64,000 nt of DNA from Acidobacteriota bacterium (lineage in GTDB: Bacteria > Acidobacteriota > Thermoanaerobaculia > UBA5066): the NCBI GenBank assembly GCA_016716715.1, contig JADJVE010000003.1, positions 372,001 through 436,000 on the forward strand, read 5' to 3'. The notes below the pieces were generated by a model. It was not told the DNA's origin. It saw only the letters and a program-made list of their open reading frames with translations, and did not search any database. Each line of letters opens with the position of its first letter. Position 1 is the first letter of the stretch. The position numbers and the translations under genes are program-made. Positions 25,354 to 37,499 of this stretch are shown piece after piece.

Positions 25354-26876
25354 TCGCGCTCGTACGTGTGGACGAGGACCTGGTCGTTGAGGCGGTTCAC
25401 GGGGGACTCCAGCGGGCCGGTGTCGGGGCCGAAGACGAAGAGAGTGGGGAGGAGCTCCGTCGAGAGCGCGCGGAGGTGCTCGGGCAGAGAGGAGCCGACC
25501 GTGAACGGCCGTTTCGCCGCGAGAACGAATCCCCACTCGCCGAAGGACGGCACCGCGACGTGGTACGCCTTCGTCGTGAAGCCGGCGGCCTTCAGCGTCG
25601 CGTCCACGATCCAGAAGCTCCGGCGCGCGAAGAGCGGAGACGTGGACTGGACCGACACGACGCCCTCCGGGTCGAGCCGTCTCGCGAGGAGCGCGTAGAA
25701 GCGCGACGTGTAGAGCTTCCCGACCGCGTAGCTGTTCGGGTCGGGGAAATCCACGATCACGACGTCGAAGAGGTCCTTGCCCGCGGCGATCCAGACCATC
25801 GCGTCGTCGTTGACGACGTGCACTTTCGGCGACGCGAGGGAGCCGCCGTTCAGCTCGACGAAGAGCGGGTGCGTTCGTGCGAGCCCCGTCATCCCCGGGT
25901 CGAGGTCCACGAGCGTGACGCTCTCGACCTCGGGGTGCTTGAGGACCTCGCGCACGGCGAGGCCGTCCCCGCCTCCGAGGACGGCGACACGCCGCCCGCG
26001 CCCTCCGGCGGCCGCGAACGCCGGGTGGACGAGCGCCTCGTGGTAGCGGTACTCGTCCACGGACGAGAACTGCAGGTGCCCGTTCAGGAAGAGCTGGAAG
26101 CCCGCGCGGTTCTTCGTGACGACGATGCGCTGGTAGGCCGTCGATTTCGCGACGATGACCTCGTCGGCGTACTGGGTCTCCTCGGCGACGGCCGTGAGGT
26201 GGTCGGCGAGGACGAACGCGGCAACGAGGATCGCGCCCGTGAGCGCCGCCCGGACGTAGAGGCCCGCCGGGTTGCCGATGCGGTCCCGGAAGAGGTGGAG
26301 CGACCAGAACGCGACCGCCACGTTCACGAGGCCGAACAGGACGGACGTCCGCGTGAGGCCGAGGCGGGGGAGAAGGACGAGCGGGAAGAGGAGAGAGGCC
26401 GCGAGCGAGCCGAGGTAGTCGAACGTGAGGACCTGCGACACGAGGTCGCGGAACTCGACGGCGTCCTTCAGGAGGCGCATGAGGAGCGGGATCTCGAGGC
26501 CGACGAGCGTCCCGATCAGGACGACGACGCCGTAGAAGACGGGAGGGAACCACCGGGGCGAGGAGAACGCGAAGAACAGGGCCGGGGCCGAGAGCCCGCC
26601 GATCAGGGCGACCGCGATCTCGGCGTCCACGAAGCGGCGCGCGACGCCGCGCACGACGTAACGCGAGAGAAACGCCCCGAGCCCGAGGGAGGAGAGGTAG
26701 ACGCCGATGACGAGCGAGAACTGCGTGACCGAGTCGCCGAGGAGGTAGCTCGCGAGGGCGCCCGCGACGAGCTCGTAGACGAGCCCGCACGACGCGATCG
26801 CGAAGACCGTCAGGTAGACGGGCGTCACGCCGCGGGCGGACCCGGCGGCGCGGCCCTCCGCGCGGTCCGCGCTCAC
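25335..26876 (-). CDS. Membrane-fused spermidine synthase-like protein
   Basis: A 513-residue protein with seven to eight transmembrane helices (residues ~18-225), then a soluble aminopropyltransferase domain. Hallmarks are KSTAYQRIVV, FLNGHLQFSSVDEYRYHEALVHP, the AdoMet-binding VAVLGGGDGLAVREVLKH, VTLVDLDPGMT, VVNDDAMVWI and the catalytic-loop equivalent VIVDFPDPNSYAVGKLYT. Multi-pass SpeE homologues of this architecture are known. It starts with GTG preceded by GGAGGG. Tight spacing to DUF350 and to the flavoprotein gene shows co-expression; the product may be spermidine or another aminopropylated amine made at the membrane. Confidence 0.9.
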   Translation of the reverse strand: MSADRAEGRAAGSARGVTPVYLTVFAIASCGLVYELVAGALASYLLGDSVTQFSLVIGVYLSSLGLGAFLSRYVVRGVARRFVDAEIAVALIGGLSAPALFFAFSSPRWFPPVFYGVVVLIGTLVGLEIPLLMRLLKDAVEFRDLVSQVLTFDYLGSLAASLLFPLVLLPRLGLTRTSVLFGLVNVAVAFWSLHLFRDRIGNPAGLYVRAALTGAILVAAFVLADHLTAVAEETQYADEVIVAKSTAYQRIVVTKNRAGFQLFLNGHLQFSSVDEYRYHEALVHPAFAAAGGRGRRVAVLGGGDGLAVREVLKHPEVESVTLVDLDPGMTGLARTHPLFVELNGGSLASPKVHVVNDDAMVWIAAGKDLFDVVIVDFPDPNSYAVGKLYTSRFYALLARRLDPEGVVSVQSTSPLFARRSFWIVDATLKAAGFTTKAYHVAVPSFGEWGFVLAAKRPFTVGSSLPEHLRALSTELLPTLFVFGPDTGPLESPVNRLNDQVLVHTYEREWKRFD

Positions 26877-26895
26877 GCGCCCTCCGGGGGGATCG

Positions 26896-27123
26896 TCAGC
26901 CGCCCGTGACGGCGGCGGCGATGATGATCGCCATCGCGATCACGATCGAGCCGATGACGATGGCGAGGGCGACGTTCTGATCCTCCTCCATCTCCTTCTT
27001 GAGCGAGAAGGGGAGGACCTTCGGCAGGGTCGCGAAGAAGATCCCGAACAGGACGAGCCCGACGACCGAGAAGACGATCGTCGAGAACACCTGATGCCCG
27101 TGAAGGTTCCACCAGTCCATCAT
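26896..27123 (-). CDS. DUF350 small membrane protein
   Basis: A 75-residue protein with two transmembrane helices separated by a charged loop (LPFSLKKEMEEDQN), the DUF350 (YjfL half-length) pattern. GGAGG is placed six bases before the first of two adjacent ATG codons (27123 and 27120). The start overlaps the stop of the 55-residue gene (TGATG). DUF350, DUF4178 and polyamine genes are, to my knowledge, often neighbours in other genomes; their joint function is not established. Confidence 0.85.
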   Translation of the reverse strand: MMDWWNLHGHQVFSTIVFSVVGLVLFGIFFATLPKVLPFSLKKEMEEDQNVALAIVIGSIVIAMAIIIAAAVTGG

Positions 27124-27290
27124 CACTTTCCTCCGCTCCAGAAGTGGTACGTACGGTAGCCGCCGGCGTTGCGCGCGCCCGGCGGAAGGGTTTGGTGCGT
27201 GACGCCACCGCCCGTCTCCCACCCGGTGAACGCGGCCCACGCGTACCCGAGAAGGAGGAGAGAGCCGAAGGCCTGGAAGATCCGTCGCAT
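27123..27290 (-). CDS. Small 55-residue membrane/secreted protein (polyamine operon)
   Basis: This gene is easy to miss because it is short. It starts MRRIFQAFGSLLLLGYAWAAF (hydrophobic anchor or signal) and ends NAGGYRTYHFWSGGK. An AAGGGG ribosome site lies six bases before the ATG at 27290. It is separated from DUF4178 by nine bases and shares one base with the DUF350 start. The start, stop and spacing fit the operon exactly, and the Gly/aromatic tail (YRTYHFW) looks selected. I cannot assign a family or function. Confidence 0.72.
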   Translation of the reverse strand: MRRIFQAFGSLLLLGYAWAAFTGWETGGGVTHQTLPPGARNAGGYRTYHFWSGGK

Positions 27291-27299
27291 GGTTTCCCC

Positions 27300-29371
27300 T
27301 TAGTCGTCCGAGTCCGAACCGGAATCCGAGTCCGTGCGCTCGCCGCCAGCCGACGTGAAATCACTCTCCGCCCAGCGCCGGCCCTCCCACGAGATCCGCG
27401 AGAAGACCAGCAGGAACGGCGGCACCAGGAGGAACACGAGCGTCCAGATCAGGTGCGAGAGGTGGGGCACGCCGCTCGTGAGCCGGATCCGGAACTGCGG
27501 CGGCGCCTTCCCGCGCTCGGACTCCGGATCCAGCCGCGCGACCCACTTGCCGGCCGGAATGCGCGAGACCCGCACCGTGCGGCTCTGGCTTCCCTCGCTC
27601 CAGCTCTCGCCGCCGTCGACGCCGTGGTACCGGTCCGACACGAGGCCGAACGTCCGCACGTCGCCGCTTCCCTCGGCGATGAGACTCACGCCCACGCCGA
27701 CCCAGTTGTTGTCCGTCGGCGACCAGATCACGGCCTCGAGGTTCGCCGTGCGCTTCGTCTCGAAGGGCTCGCTCAGGATCACGCGCTGGGCGGCCTCGGC
27801 TTCCTCGCGCGCCTCGCGGGCGGCGACGGGGTTCTGGGGAGCGGGCGCGGTCTGCTGCGCCCAGGCGCCGGCGGCGGCAGCCGTGCCGCGCTCGGCGTAG
27901 AGCATGCGATCTGCGTCGACGAGGTCGTACGTGTGGTCGAACACGACACGCTTCGGCGCGGTGACCTTCGCGACTGCAAAGATGACGATCGCGGCGAGCG
28001 CGAGGATCCGGGCCGTCTTCCACCAGAGATGGCTCGTCCCCGCGTGCGGCCACGGCTGGGCCGCGCCCACGCCGGACGGCGAGGGAAGCGCCGCCGAGGG
28101 GAAGGCGGCCGCGACGTCGTCGTGCGGAACGTAGGCCCCCTCGGTCCACGCGGACTCGGAGTCGCCGGATTCGCTCGAGAGCATGCGCGGCGGCGCGACG
28201 AAGTCGGTCGCCGTCGTCGTCTCGCCCTTCTTGACGGCCCAGTAGAACTCGCCGACCACGGCGCGTACGCTCGCGCGGCTGCGCGAGAAGATCCGGTAGC
28301 GCGCACCCTTGTACGTCGCGTATCGGGCTGTCGCCTCGACCCCTCCGCCCGGTACGGGCTCGAGAAGCGTGAAGTGGCCGTTCGACTCCGCGAGCCAGTG
28401 GTAGGCCTCGCTCTTCTGCTCCTTGAGCAGGTACTCGACCCAGAGATACGTCGTCCCGTCGGACGTCGTCTCCTTCTGGATGGCGCCGAGGACGGTGTAC
28501 GTGTGGCCGTTCAGCGTGCCCTCCGCGCCCGGCGGGAGCGAGGGCTTGAACGGCACGGCCGTGAGTTTTCGGATGACCGCGAACTTGTCCGGCGGGCTCG
28601 TCTCGTCCTTGCCGCCGAGGATCGACCCGCAGTGCGAGCAGGCGATGCGGACCGTGTTCGCGGGGTCCTTCAGCTCGAGGGCGCCGCCGCAGGCCGGACA
28701 GTTCAGCGCCTGCGCCTTCGCGGAGGCCTTGCGGTCCTTCCAGGCCGCGAGGCCCTCGATGCCGAGGTCGGCAAGCTCGAGCTTCCGCCCGACGTAGAAG
28801 CCGTCGAGGCCCGGGTCGTCGCCGTAGTCGAGCGTGCCGAGCGAGCCGTCGGCGCCCGAAATGTCCGCGTAGCGGAACACCGACCCGGGCGGCGCGATGA
28901 AGGGCAGATCCCCTTCGGCCGAGACGTACGTGGCCTGCCGCACCTCGGCGACCGCAAAGCGGCCGTACGCGCCGAGGTCGAGGGACTGGCCCGGCGAGAG
29001 CTGCGCCCAATCGGGCACGGGCGGGGCCTTGAGCGGCAGCATCATCCAGAAGCCGCCCTGCGCCTCGGCGAGCCACGCGAAGCCGCCGTCCTGGAGCGCG
29101 ACGTGCCACTCGTCCCACGTGCCTTCGCCCGTCGAGAGCTGGAGGCGCCCGACGATCGTGAACGGCTTGACGGTCTTGGACCCGCGGCTGCGCATCCCGA
29201 CCTTGAACGGCGAGGACGTCGGGACGAGCTCGGCGACGACGCCGATCGCCTCGACGTCGACGCCGCGGCGCGCGACCGCGGAGCGGCACTGCCGGCAGAT
29301 CGTCACGAGGGACGACCCGGCCGAGAACAGAACTTCCGCTCCGCAGTTCGGACACTGCGCCGCGCGTGCGC

Positions 29372-29375
<4 letters not shown>
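27300..29375 (-). CDS. DUF4178 protein with zinc ribbons and two membrane anchors
   Basis: A 691-residue protein. Residues 8-30 form a zinc ribbon (CPNC...CRQC); a second lies at ~223-245 (CPAC...CSHC). Two DUF4178-like beta domains follow the ribbons (~45-200 and ~260-400; for example FAWLAEAQGGFWMM and YHWLAESNGHFTLLEP are paired). There are two hydrophobic helices (~437-455 and ~640-660) with a beta domain between them, and an acidic Ser/Asp tail (DSDSGSDSDD). The start is TTG 29375, overlapping the aconitase stop (TTGA). It heads the polyamine operon; the function is unknown. Confidence 0.85.
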
Positions 29376-32173
<2,798 letters not shown>

Positions 32174-32255
32174 GTGTCCTCCGGCAGTCCCGCCGGAACC
32201 GGCGGGCGGGGCATTCTAGACGCAGGTCTGCCGGGACAGCCCTGATACAGGCGGA

Positions 32256-32903
32256 TCAGGGAGCCGCGAGCCGCCGGACGAGCTCGTCCCACTCCTCGGG
32301 GGTGAGGGTCCTCTGGAGGTTGCTGAGGCCGTCCAGGACCTTCTGGTCGAGCTTTTCCTGGGCCGCCGTGACCTTCTCCATCGCCGTGATGAAGTCGTCC
32401 TTGGTGGAATTCTTCTTGTCGAGGAGGGAGAGGAACTTCTGGCCGGCCGAGCTCGGGTCCGCGCCCTGTTTCTTCAGGGCCGCGGCGAGGTCCGCGAGCG
32501 TCTTGTCGGCGGAGGCCCGCCGTCCTGCATCGGCGACGACCGCGGGCAGCTCCTTCTGCGCCTTTTCGGCGAGGAACGGCATCCCCCCGCCCGCGCCGAC
32601 CTGGGCGACGATCGCCTTCCACTCCTCCTTCGGGACGGAGCCGCGGACGGCGAGCAGCGCCTCGACGGCGTCGAGGACGGCCTTGCGCCGCCGGTCCCGG
32701 AAGTCCTCGAGCGCGCGGTTGCGGTCCCCCTGCTCGGTGCCCCGGGTCAGGAGTACGGCCCGCCGCGAGGCGTCGGCCTGGCGGATCGCCTCCTTGTCGG
32801 CCGCGAGCCTTGCCTGCGTGGCCGGATCGAGGCCGGCCGCGAGACCGGGAAAGGCGGTCGTGGCGGCGAGGAGCGCGGAGAGGGCCGTTCTGCGGAAGGT
32901 CAT
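32256..32903 (-). CDS. Secreted helical protein, unknown
   Basis: A 215-residue protein with a signal peptide (TALSALLAATTAFPGLAAG), then almost entirely charged helices (ATQARLAADKEAIRQADASR, AMEKVTAAQEKLDQKVLDGL), ending RTLTPEEWDELVRRLAAP. GGAG precedes the ATG at 32903. It lies between an Rrf2 regulator (10 bases) and aconitase (82 bases), on the same strand. It resembles periplasmic helical chaperone-like or Spy-like proteins in composition only; no motif confirms that. Confidence 0.6.
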   Translation of the reverse strand: MTFRRTALSALLAATTAFPGLAAGLDPATQARLAADKEAIRQADASRRAVLLTRGTEQGDRNRALEDFRDRRRKAVLDAVEALLAVRGSVPKEEWKAIVAQVGAGGGMPFLAEKAQKELPAVVADAGRRASADKTLADLAAALKKQGADPSSAGQKFLSLLDKKNSTKDDFITAMEKVTAAQEKLDQKVLDGLSNLQRTLTPEEWDELVRRLAAP

Positions 32904-32913
32904 GCTTGTCTCC

Positions 32914-33372
32914 TTAGGAGCGGCGTGTGTTCGTGCGGGCGAGCCGGCGGTGGGCGCCGGCGTGGCGCTCGCCCCCGGCGAGGGCGTCGAAGCGTACGGA
33001 GGCGAGGTGTGTCTCCAGAATTTCCGTCGCCTCGCCCCACGCGACGTGGGCAGGACACGCGGCGGAGAGCGGGCACGTGTGATCCGGGTCGAGGCACTGG
33101 TTGAGCGTCACGGGGTCGTCCATCGCGAGGACGACGTCGAGAAGCGAGATCTGGGAGGCCGGCCGCGCGAGCGCGATCCCGCCCTTGAGGCCGCGCGTCG
33201 TGGTGAGAAGGCCGGCCGCGCCGAGGCGCGCAACGATGCGCCGCACGAAAGAAAGCGGGAGCAGCTTCTGGGCGGCGACGTCCTTCACCTGCACCTGGGC
33301 TCCGGGAGGCAGAGACGCGAGGTGCAGGACGGTCCGGACCGCGTAGTCCGTTTCGCGTTTGATTCCCAGCAC
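32914..33372 (-). CDS. Rrf2 family Fe-S regulator (IscR/NsrR-like)
   Basis: A 152-residue winged-helix regulator. It begins MLGIKRETDYAVRTVLHLAS, with the recognition helix region LPLSFVRRIVARLGAAGLL and wing TTRGLKGGIALARP. Cys93, Cys100 and Cys106 (CLDPDHTCPLSAAC) have the spacing of the cluster ligands of IscR (92, 98, 104) and NsrR, so it probably senses Fe-S status, NO or redox. It starts with GTG at 33372, only 38 bases from the divergent LolA-like gene. It may control its downstream neighbours, including aconitase. Confidence 0.85.
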   Translation of the reverse strand: MLGIKRETDYAVRTVLHLASLPPGAQVQVKDVAAQKLLPLSFVRRIVARLGAAGLLTTTRGLKGGIALARPASQISLLDVVLAMDDPVTLNQCLDPDHTCPLSAACPAHVAWGEATEILETHLASVRFDALAGGERHAGAHRRLARTNTRRS

Positions 33373-33410
33373 GTCGCGAAGCGTACACCGGCCCGCTTAA
33401 GATCCAACCC

Positions 33411-34178
33411 ATGCCGAAGACCCTCCGGACCCTGCCCGCCCTCATCCTCCTCCTCGCGGCCGCGCCCGCCGTCGCGATCACGGCCGAGGAGATCGTCGTG
33501 AAAAACGTCGAGGCGCGCGGCGGCGCTGCCGCCCTCGCGTCGCTGAAAAGCCTGCGCCGCACCGGCCGGTTCGTGATCCCGGGGCGCAACCTTCTCATCA
33601 CGACGATGGACGTGAAGGAACGGCCGGGACGCGTCCGGCAGGAGTCCACGTATCAGGGTCTCACGCAGATCCAGGCGTGGGACGGCGAGAGGGGCTGGCA
33701 GGTGCAGCCCTTCGAGGGCCGCAAGGAGGCCTCGCTCATGTCCGAGGACGACGTCAAGCCGTTCCGGCTCGCGGCCGACCTGGACGGCCCGTTCGTGGAT
33801 GCGAAGGCGAAGGGTCACACGCTCGAGTACCTCGGGACCGAGGACGTGGACGGCACGCTCGCGCACAAGCTGCGCGTGCGCCTGAAGTGGGGAGGCGACG
33901 TCCTCGTCTGGATCGACCCCGACACCTGGATGGTGATCCGCGACCTGCAGAAGAACATGGTTCGCGGGGCCGAGCAGGTGATCGAGACGGACTACGGCGA
34001 CTACGAGAAGGTGGGCGGCGTCTACGTCGCCATGAGCGAGGAGAGCGGGCCGGTGGGCTCGCCCCCGGCCTCGCGGGGCAAGTCGGTCTACGACAAGGCC
34101 GAAGCCAGCGTCGCGGTCGCCGCGGACACGTTCGCGTTCCCGGCACGAATCGCCGCGCCGGCGGGAGCGGGCCGATGA
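33411..34178 (+). CDS. Secreted LolA-like (outer-membrane lipoprotein-sorting type) protein
   Basis: A 255-residue protein with a signal peptide (LPALILLLAAAPAVA) followed by a beta-rich fold of the type annotated as outer-membrane lipoprotein-sorting protein. It includes EEIVVKNVEARGGAAALASLKSLRRTGRF, AWDGERGWQVQPFEGRKEA and HKLRVRLKWGGDVLVWIDPDTW. These proteins resemble LolA/LolB but their cargo is usually unknown. The stop overlaps the start of the BNR protein gene (ATGA), so the pair is co-translated. Confidence 0.78.
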   Translation: MPKTLRTLPALILLLAAAPAVAITAEEIVVKNVEARGGAAALASLKSLRRTGRFVIPGRNLLITTMDVKERPGRVRQESTYQGLTQIQAWDGERGWQVQPFEGRKEASLMSEDDVKPFRLAADLDGPFVDAKAKGHTLEYLGTEDVDGTLAHKLRVRLKWGGDVLVWIDPDTWMVIRDLQKNMVRGAEQVIETDYGDYEKVGGVYVAMSEESGPVGSPPASRGKSVYDKAEASVAVAADTFAFPARIAAPAGAGR

Positions 34179-37100
34179 GAGCCGCCGCGCTCCTGCTCGC
34201 CTCTTCCCTCGCCGCATCCGCCGTATCCGCCGCGCCCCCCGCGGGCGACGCCGGAACGATCTCGGGCCTCGGCGCCCGCAACATCGGCTCGGCCCAGATG
34301 AGCGGCCGCATCGCCGCGCTCGCGGGCCGCGTGGAGGACGACGGAAAGGTGACTCTGTTCGTGGGCGCGGCATCGGGAGGCGTCTGGAAGTCGCTTGACG
34401 GCGGAACCACGTTCAAGCCCGTCTTCGACCGGCAGCCCGTGCAGTCCATCGGCGCGATCGCGCTCGACCCGTCGGCCCCGAAGGTCGTCTGGGTCGGCAC
34501 CGGCGAGAGCTGGACGCGCAACTCCGTGTCCGTCGGTAACGGGATCTACCGCTCCGGCGACGGCGGCGAGACCTGGGCGCACATGGGCCTCCCCGAGGCC
34601 GAGCGCGTGGACCGCATCCTCGTGGACCCGAAGAGGAGCGACGTCGTTTACGCGTGCGTGCCCGGAAAGCTCTGGTCGGACTCGGCGGATCGCGGCCTTT
34701 ACAAGACGACCGACGGCGGGAAGAGCTGGTCGCTCGTCCTCAAGGGCGGCAACCTCTCGACGGGCTGCTCCGGTCTCGCGATGGACCCGCGCAATCCCGA
34801 CCGACTCTTCGCGGGCCTCTGGGACTTCCGCCGGAAGGGCTGGACGTTCCGCTCCGGGAGCGACGGTCCGGCGGGCACGTCCGGCTCGGGCCTCTTCCTC
34901 ACGGAGGACGGCGGCGCGACGTGGAAGACGCTCGACGCGAAGTCCGCGCCGGGCCTGCCCGAGGGGCCGTGGGGCCGCCTCGACGTCGCGATCGCCCCGT
35001 CGAAGCCCGACCGGGTTTACGCGGTGATCGAGGGCGTGAAGTCGGCGCTCTTCCGCTCCGAGGACGGCGGGAAGACGTGGGCCCGGAAGGACGACAGCCA
35101 GCGGATGGTCTGGAGGCCGTTCTACTTCTCGCGCCTCATCGTCGACCCGACGAACCCCGACCGCGTCTACAAGCCGAACCTGACGCTCATCGCGTCCGAG
35201 GACGGAGGCGAGAGCTTCGGCGACGTGGGCGGCGGCACGCACGGGGACCACCACGACGTCTGGATCAACCCGAAGGACCCGAAGCACGTCGTGACGGCCG
35301 ACGACGGCGGCCTGTGGATCTCCCACGACGGCGCGAACCGCTGGTGGAAGTGCAACAACCTGCCGGTCTCGCAGTTCTACCACGTGTCCGTGGACGAAAA
35401 AGAGCCGTACCAGGTGTACGGCGGCCTGCAGGACAACAGCTCGTGGGCCGGCGATTCCGCGTATCCCGGCGGCATCACGAACGGCCGCTGGGAGAACCTC
35501 TACAACGGCGACGGCTTCTGGGTCTTCGTGGATCCCACCGACCCGAACTTCGTGTACGCCGAGATGCAGGGCGGCTTCATCGGCCGGATCGACCGGAAAA
35601 CGCTCGCGGCGCGCGACATCCAGCCGAAGGCTCTCTACAAGGAAAAGCTCCGCTGGAACTGGAACACGCCGATCCACCTCTCGCGCCTCGAGAAGGGGAA
35701 GCTCTACCTCGGCGCGCAGTTCCTGTTCGTGACGAAGGACGGCGGCCAGTCGTGGCAGCGGATCTCGCCCGACCTCACGACGAACGACGCCGTAAAACAA
35801 CAGCAGGAAAAATCCGGCGGCATCACGGTGGACAACTCCGCCGCCGAGATGCACACGACGATCTACTCGATCTCCGAGAGCCCGCGCGACGCAAAGACGA
35901 TCTGGGTGGGCACCGACGACGGCAACCTCCAGCTCACGCGCGACGGCGGGGCCGCGTGGACGAACCTCGTGAAGAACGTCCCGGGCCTCCCGGCGGCGAG
36001 CTGGGTCTCGTGGGTCGAGGCCGGCGCGCACGCCGACGGCGCCGCGTACGCGGCGTTCGACCGCCACACGTTCGGCGACGTTTCGCCGTGGGTCTACGCG
36101 ACGAAGGACTTCGGGAAGACCTGGGAGCGGATTGCGGGCCCGTCCTCACGCGTCCGCGGCTGGGCGTACGTGATCCGGGAAGACCCCGTGCGGGAGGGCC
36201 TCCTCTATCTCGGCACGGAATTCGGCCTGTGGATCTCGGGGGACGCCGGGAAGACGTGGAGGGAGTTCAAGGGCGGGAACTTCCCGTCCGTCTCCGTGCG
36301 GGACCTCGCGTTCCAGACGCGCGACCACGACCTCGTCGTCGCGACGCACGGGCGCGGGATCTGGATCGTCGACGACCTGACGCCGCTCCGCGCGCTCACG
36401 GAGGACGTCCTCGCGAAGGACGTCGCGTTCCTCCCGGGACGCCCGGTCGTCCAGAAGCCGCGCGGCCAGGGCGGCTGGCCCGAAGGCGACGCCTCTTACG
36501 CGGGCCCGAACCCGCCGTCCGGCGCGGTCATTTCCTACGTCCAGAAGACCCGCCACACGTTCGGGCGCATGAGGCTCGAGGTCCTCGACGCGTCGGGCCG
36601 CGTGGTCGACACGCTCGCCGCGGGCAAGAGGAAGGGAATCAACCGGGTCGTGTGGTCGATGCAGGAGAAACCCCCGCGCGTCCCGACGGCCGCTCAGGCG
36701 GGCGGCGCCGGAGCGGGGCCGCGCGTTCTCCCCGGCACGTACACGGTGCGCCTGACGAAGGGAAAGGACGTCGTCGAGACTCCGCTCGTCGTCTCGCTCG
36801 ACCCGAAGGCTCCGTTCACGCTCGCCGACCGCAAGGCCCAGTATGACGCCGCGATGCAGGCGCACGCGCTCTTCGGGCGCATGAGCGACGCCGTGGACCG
36901 TTTGAACCGGTACCGGGCGGTCGCGGCCGAGCGCGCGAAGGGACTCCCCGCGGGAGACGCGCTCCGCAAGGACCTCGACGCGTTCTCCGCGAAGGCCGAC
37001 GCGATCCGCAAGGACGTCGTCGCGACGTCCGAGGGCGGAGCGATCACGGGCGAGGAGCGCCTGCGCGAGCACCTCGCGTACGTCTACGACGCGATCCTCT

Positions 37101-37258
37101 CGTACGAGGGCCGGCCGGGCGATTACCAGGTCGAGCGCGTCGCCGTCCTCGAGCGCGAGCTGAAGGACGTCGAGGCGCGCGCCTCCGGGCTCGCGGCGAA
37201 GGACATCCCGGGCCTCAGTGAGGTTCTGAGAGCGAAACGTCTCCCGCCGATCGAGTGA
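34175..37258 (+). CDS. Large secreted BNR/Asp-box (sortilin-like) beta-propeller protein
   Basis: A 1027-residue exported protein. After a signal peptide (RAAALLLASSLAASAVSA) come two propeller domains (~40-740) with about ten Asp-box motifs: SLDGGTTF, SGDGGETW, TTDGGKSW, TEDGGATW, SEDGGKTW, SEDGGESF, TKDGGQSW, TRDGGAAW, TKDFGKTW and SGDAGKTW. Residues ~770-880 resemble a FlgD-like Ig domain (LEVLDASGRVVDTLAAG, then GTYTVRL), followed by a helical C terminus. The family is often called glycosyl hydrolase or VPS10-like, but Asp boxes are structural and do not prove hydrolysis. The ATG at 34175 fits the signal peptide and the ATGA overlap. Confidence 0.88.
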   Translation: MRAAALLLASSLAASAVSAAPPAGDAGTISGLGARNIGSAQMSGRIAALAGRVEDDGKVTLFVGAASGGVWKSLDGGTTFKPVFDRQPVQSIGAIALDPSAPKVVWVGTGESWTRNSVSVGNGIYRSGDGGETWAHMGLPEAERVDRILVDPKRSDVVYACVPGKLWSDSADRGLYKTTDGGKSWSLVLKGGNLSTGCSGLAMDPRNPDRLFAGLWDFRRKGWTFRSGSDGPAGTSGSGLFLTEDGGATWKTLDAKSAPGLPEGPWGRLDVAIAPSKPDRVYAVIEGVKSALFRSEDGGKTWARKDDSQRMVWRPFYFSRLIVDPTNPDRVYKPNLTLIASEDGGESFGDVGGGTHGDHHDVWINPKDPKHVVTADDGGLWISHDGANRWWKCNNLPVSQFYHVSVDEKEPYQVYGGLQDNSSWAGDSAYPGGITNGRWENLYNGDGFWVFVDPTDPNFVYAEMQGGFIGRIDRKTLAARDIQPKALYKEKLRWNWNTPIHLSRLEKGKLYLGAQFLFVTKDGGQSWQRISPDLTTNDAVKQQQEKSGGITVDNSAAEMHTTIYSISESPRDAKTIWVGTDDGNLQLTRDGGAAWTNLVKNVPGLPAASWVSWVEAGAHADGAAYAAFDRHTFGDVSPWVYATKDFGKTWERIAGPSSRVRGWAYVIREDPVREGLLYLGTEFGLWISGDAGKTWREFKGGNFPSVSVRDLAFQTRDHDLVVATHGRGIWIVDDLTPLRALTEDVLAKDVAFLPGRPVVQKPRGQGGWPEGDASYAGPNPPSGAVISYVQKTRHTFGRMRLEVLDASGRVVDTLAAGKRKGINRVVWSMQEKPPRVPTAAQAGGAGAGPRVLPGTYTVRLTKGKDVVETPLVVSLDPKAPFTLADRKAQYDAAMQAHALFGRMSDAVDRLNRYRAVAAERAKGLPAGDALRKDLDAFSAKADAIRKDVVATSEGGAITGEERLREHLAYVYDAILSYEGRPGDYQVERVAVLERELKDVEARASGLAAKDIPGLSEVLRAKRLPPIE

Positions 37259-37261
37259 CCG

Positions 37262-37486
37262 TCAGTAGTGGACCGGCATGGGCCGGGGCATTCCGATCGG
37301 GCCGCCGTAGCAGCAGCCTCCCCAGCCCGGGGAGTAGTAGCCGCCGTAGACGCTCACGCTCACCCCGGGTGAGTAGCCGTAGCCGTAAGAATCGCTCGGC
37401 CCCTCGTAGGGGTAGCAGCCGGAGGCCGTGACCGCGAGGGCGAGGAGGCCGGCGAGCGCGAGCGCGCGGGACAGGGTCTTCTTCAT
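37262..37486 (-). CDS. Small Tyr/Gly-rich lipoprotein
   Basis: A 74-residue protein: signal peptide with lipobox (LAVTASGC, cysteine ~24), then a Tyr/Gly/Pro-rich mature part (YGYGYSPGVSVSVYGGYYSP, GGCCYGGPIGMPRP). It is convergent with, and three bases from, the BNR gene. Such short Tyr/Gly lipoproteins are common and their function is unknown. Confidence 0.75.
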   Translation of the reverse strand: MKKTLSRALALAGLLALAVTASGCYPYEGPSDSYGYGYSPGVSVSVYGGYYSPGWGGCCYGGPIGMPRPMPVHY

Positions 37487-37499
37487 CGCATCCTCCTCG

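Noticed and set aside
34654..36846. Long open frame in a second plus-strand frame over the BNR gene
   Set aside because: Arg-rich shadow of the beta-propeller gene; the Asp-box repeats are only in the other frame.
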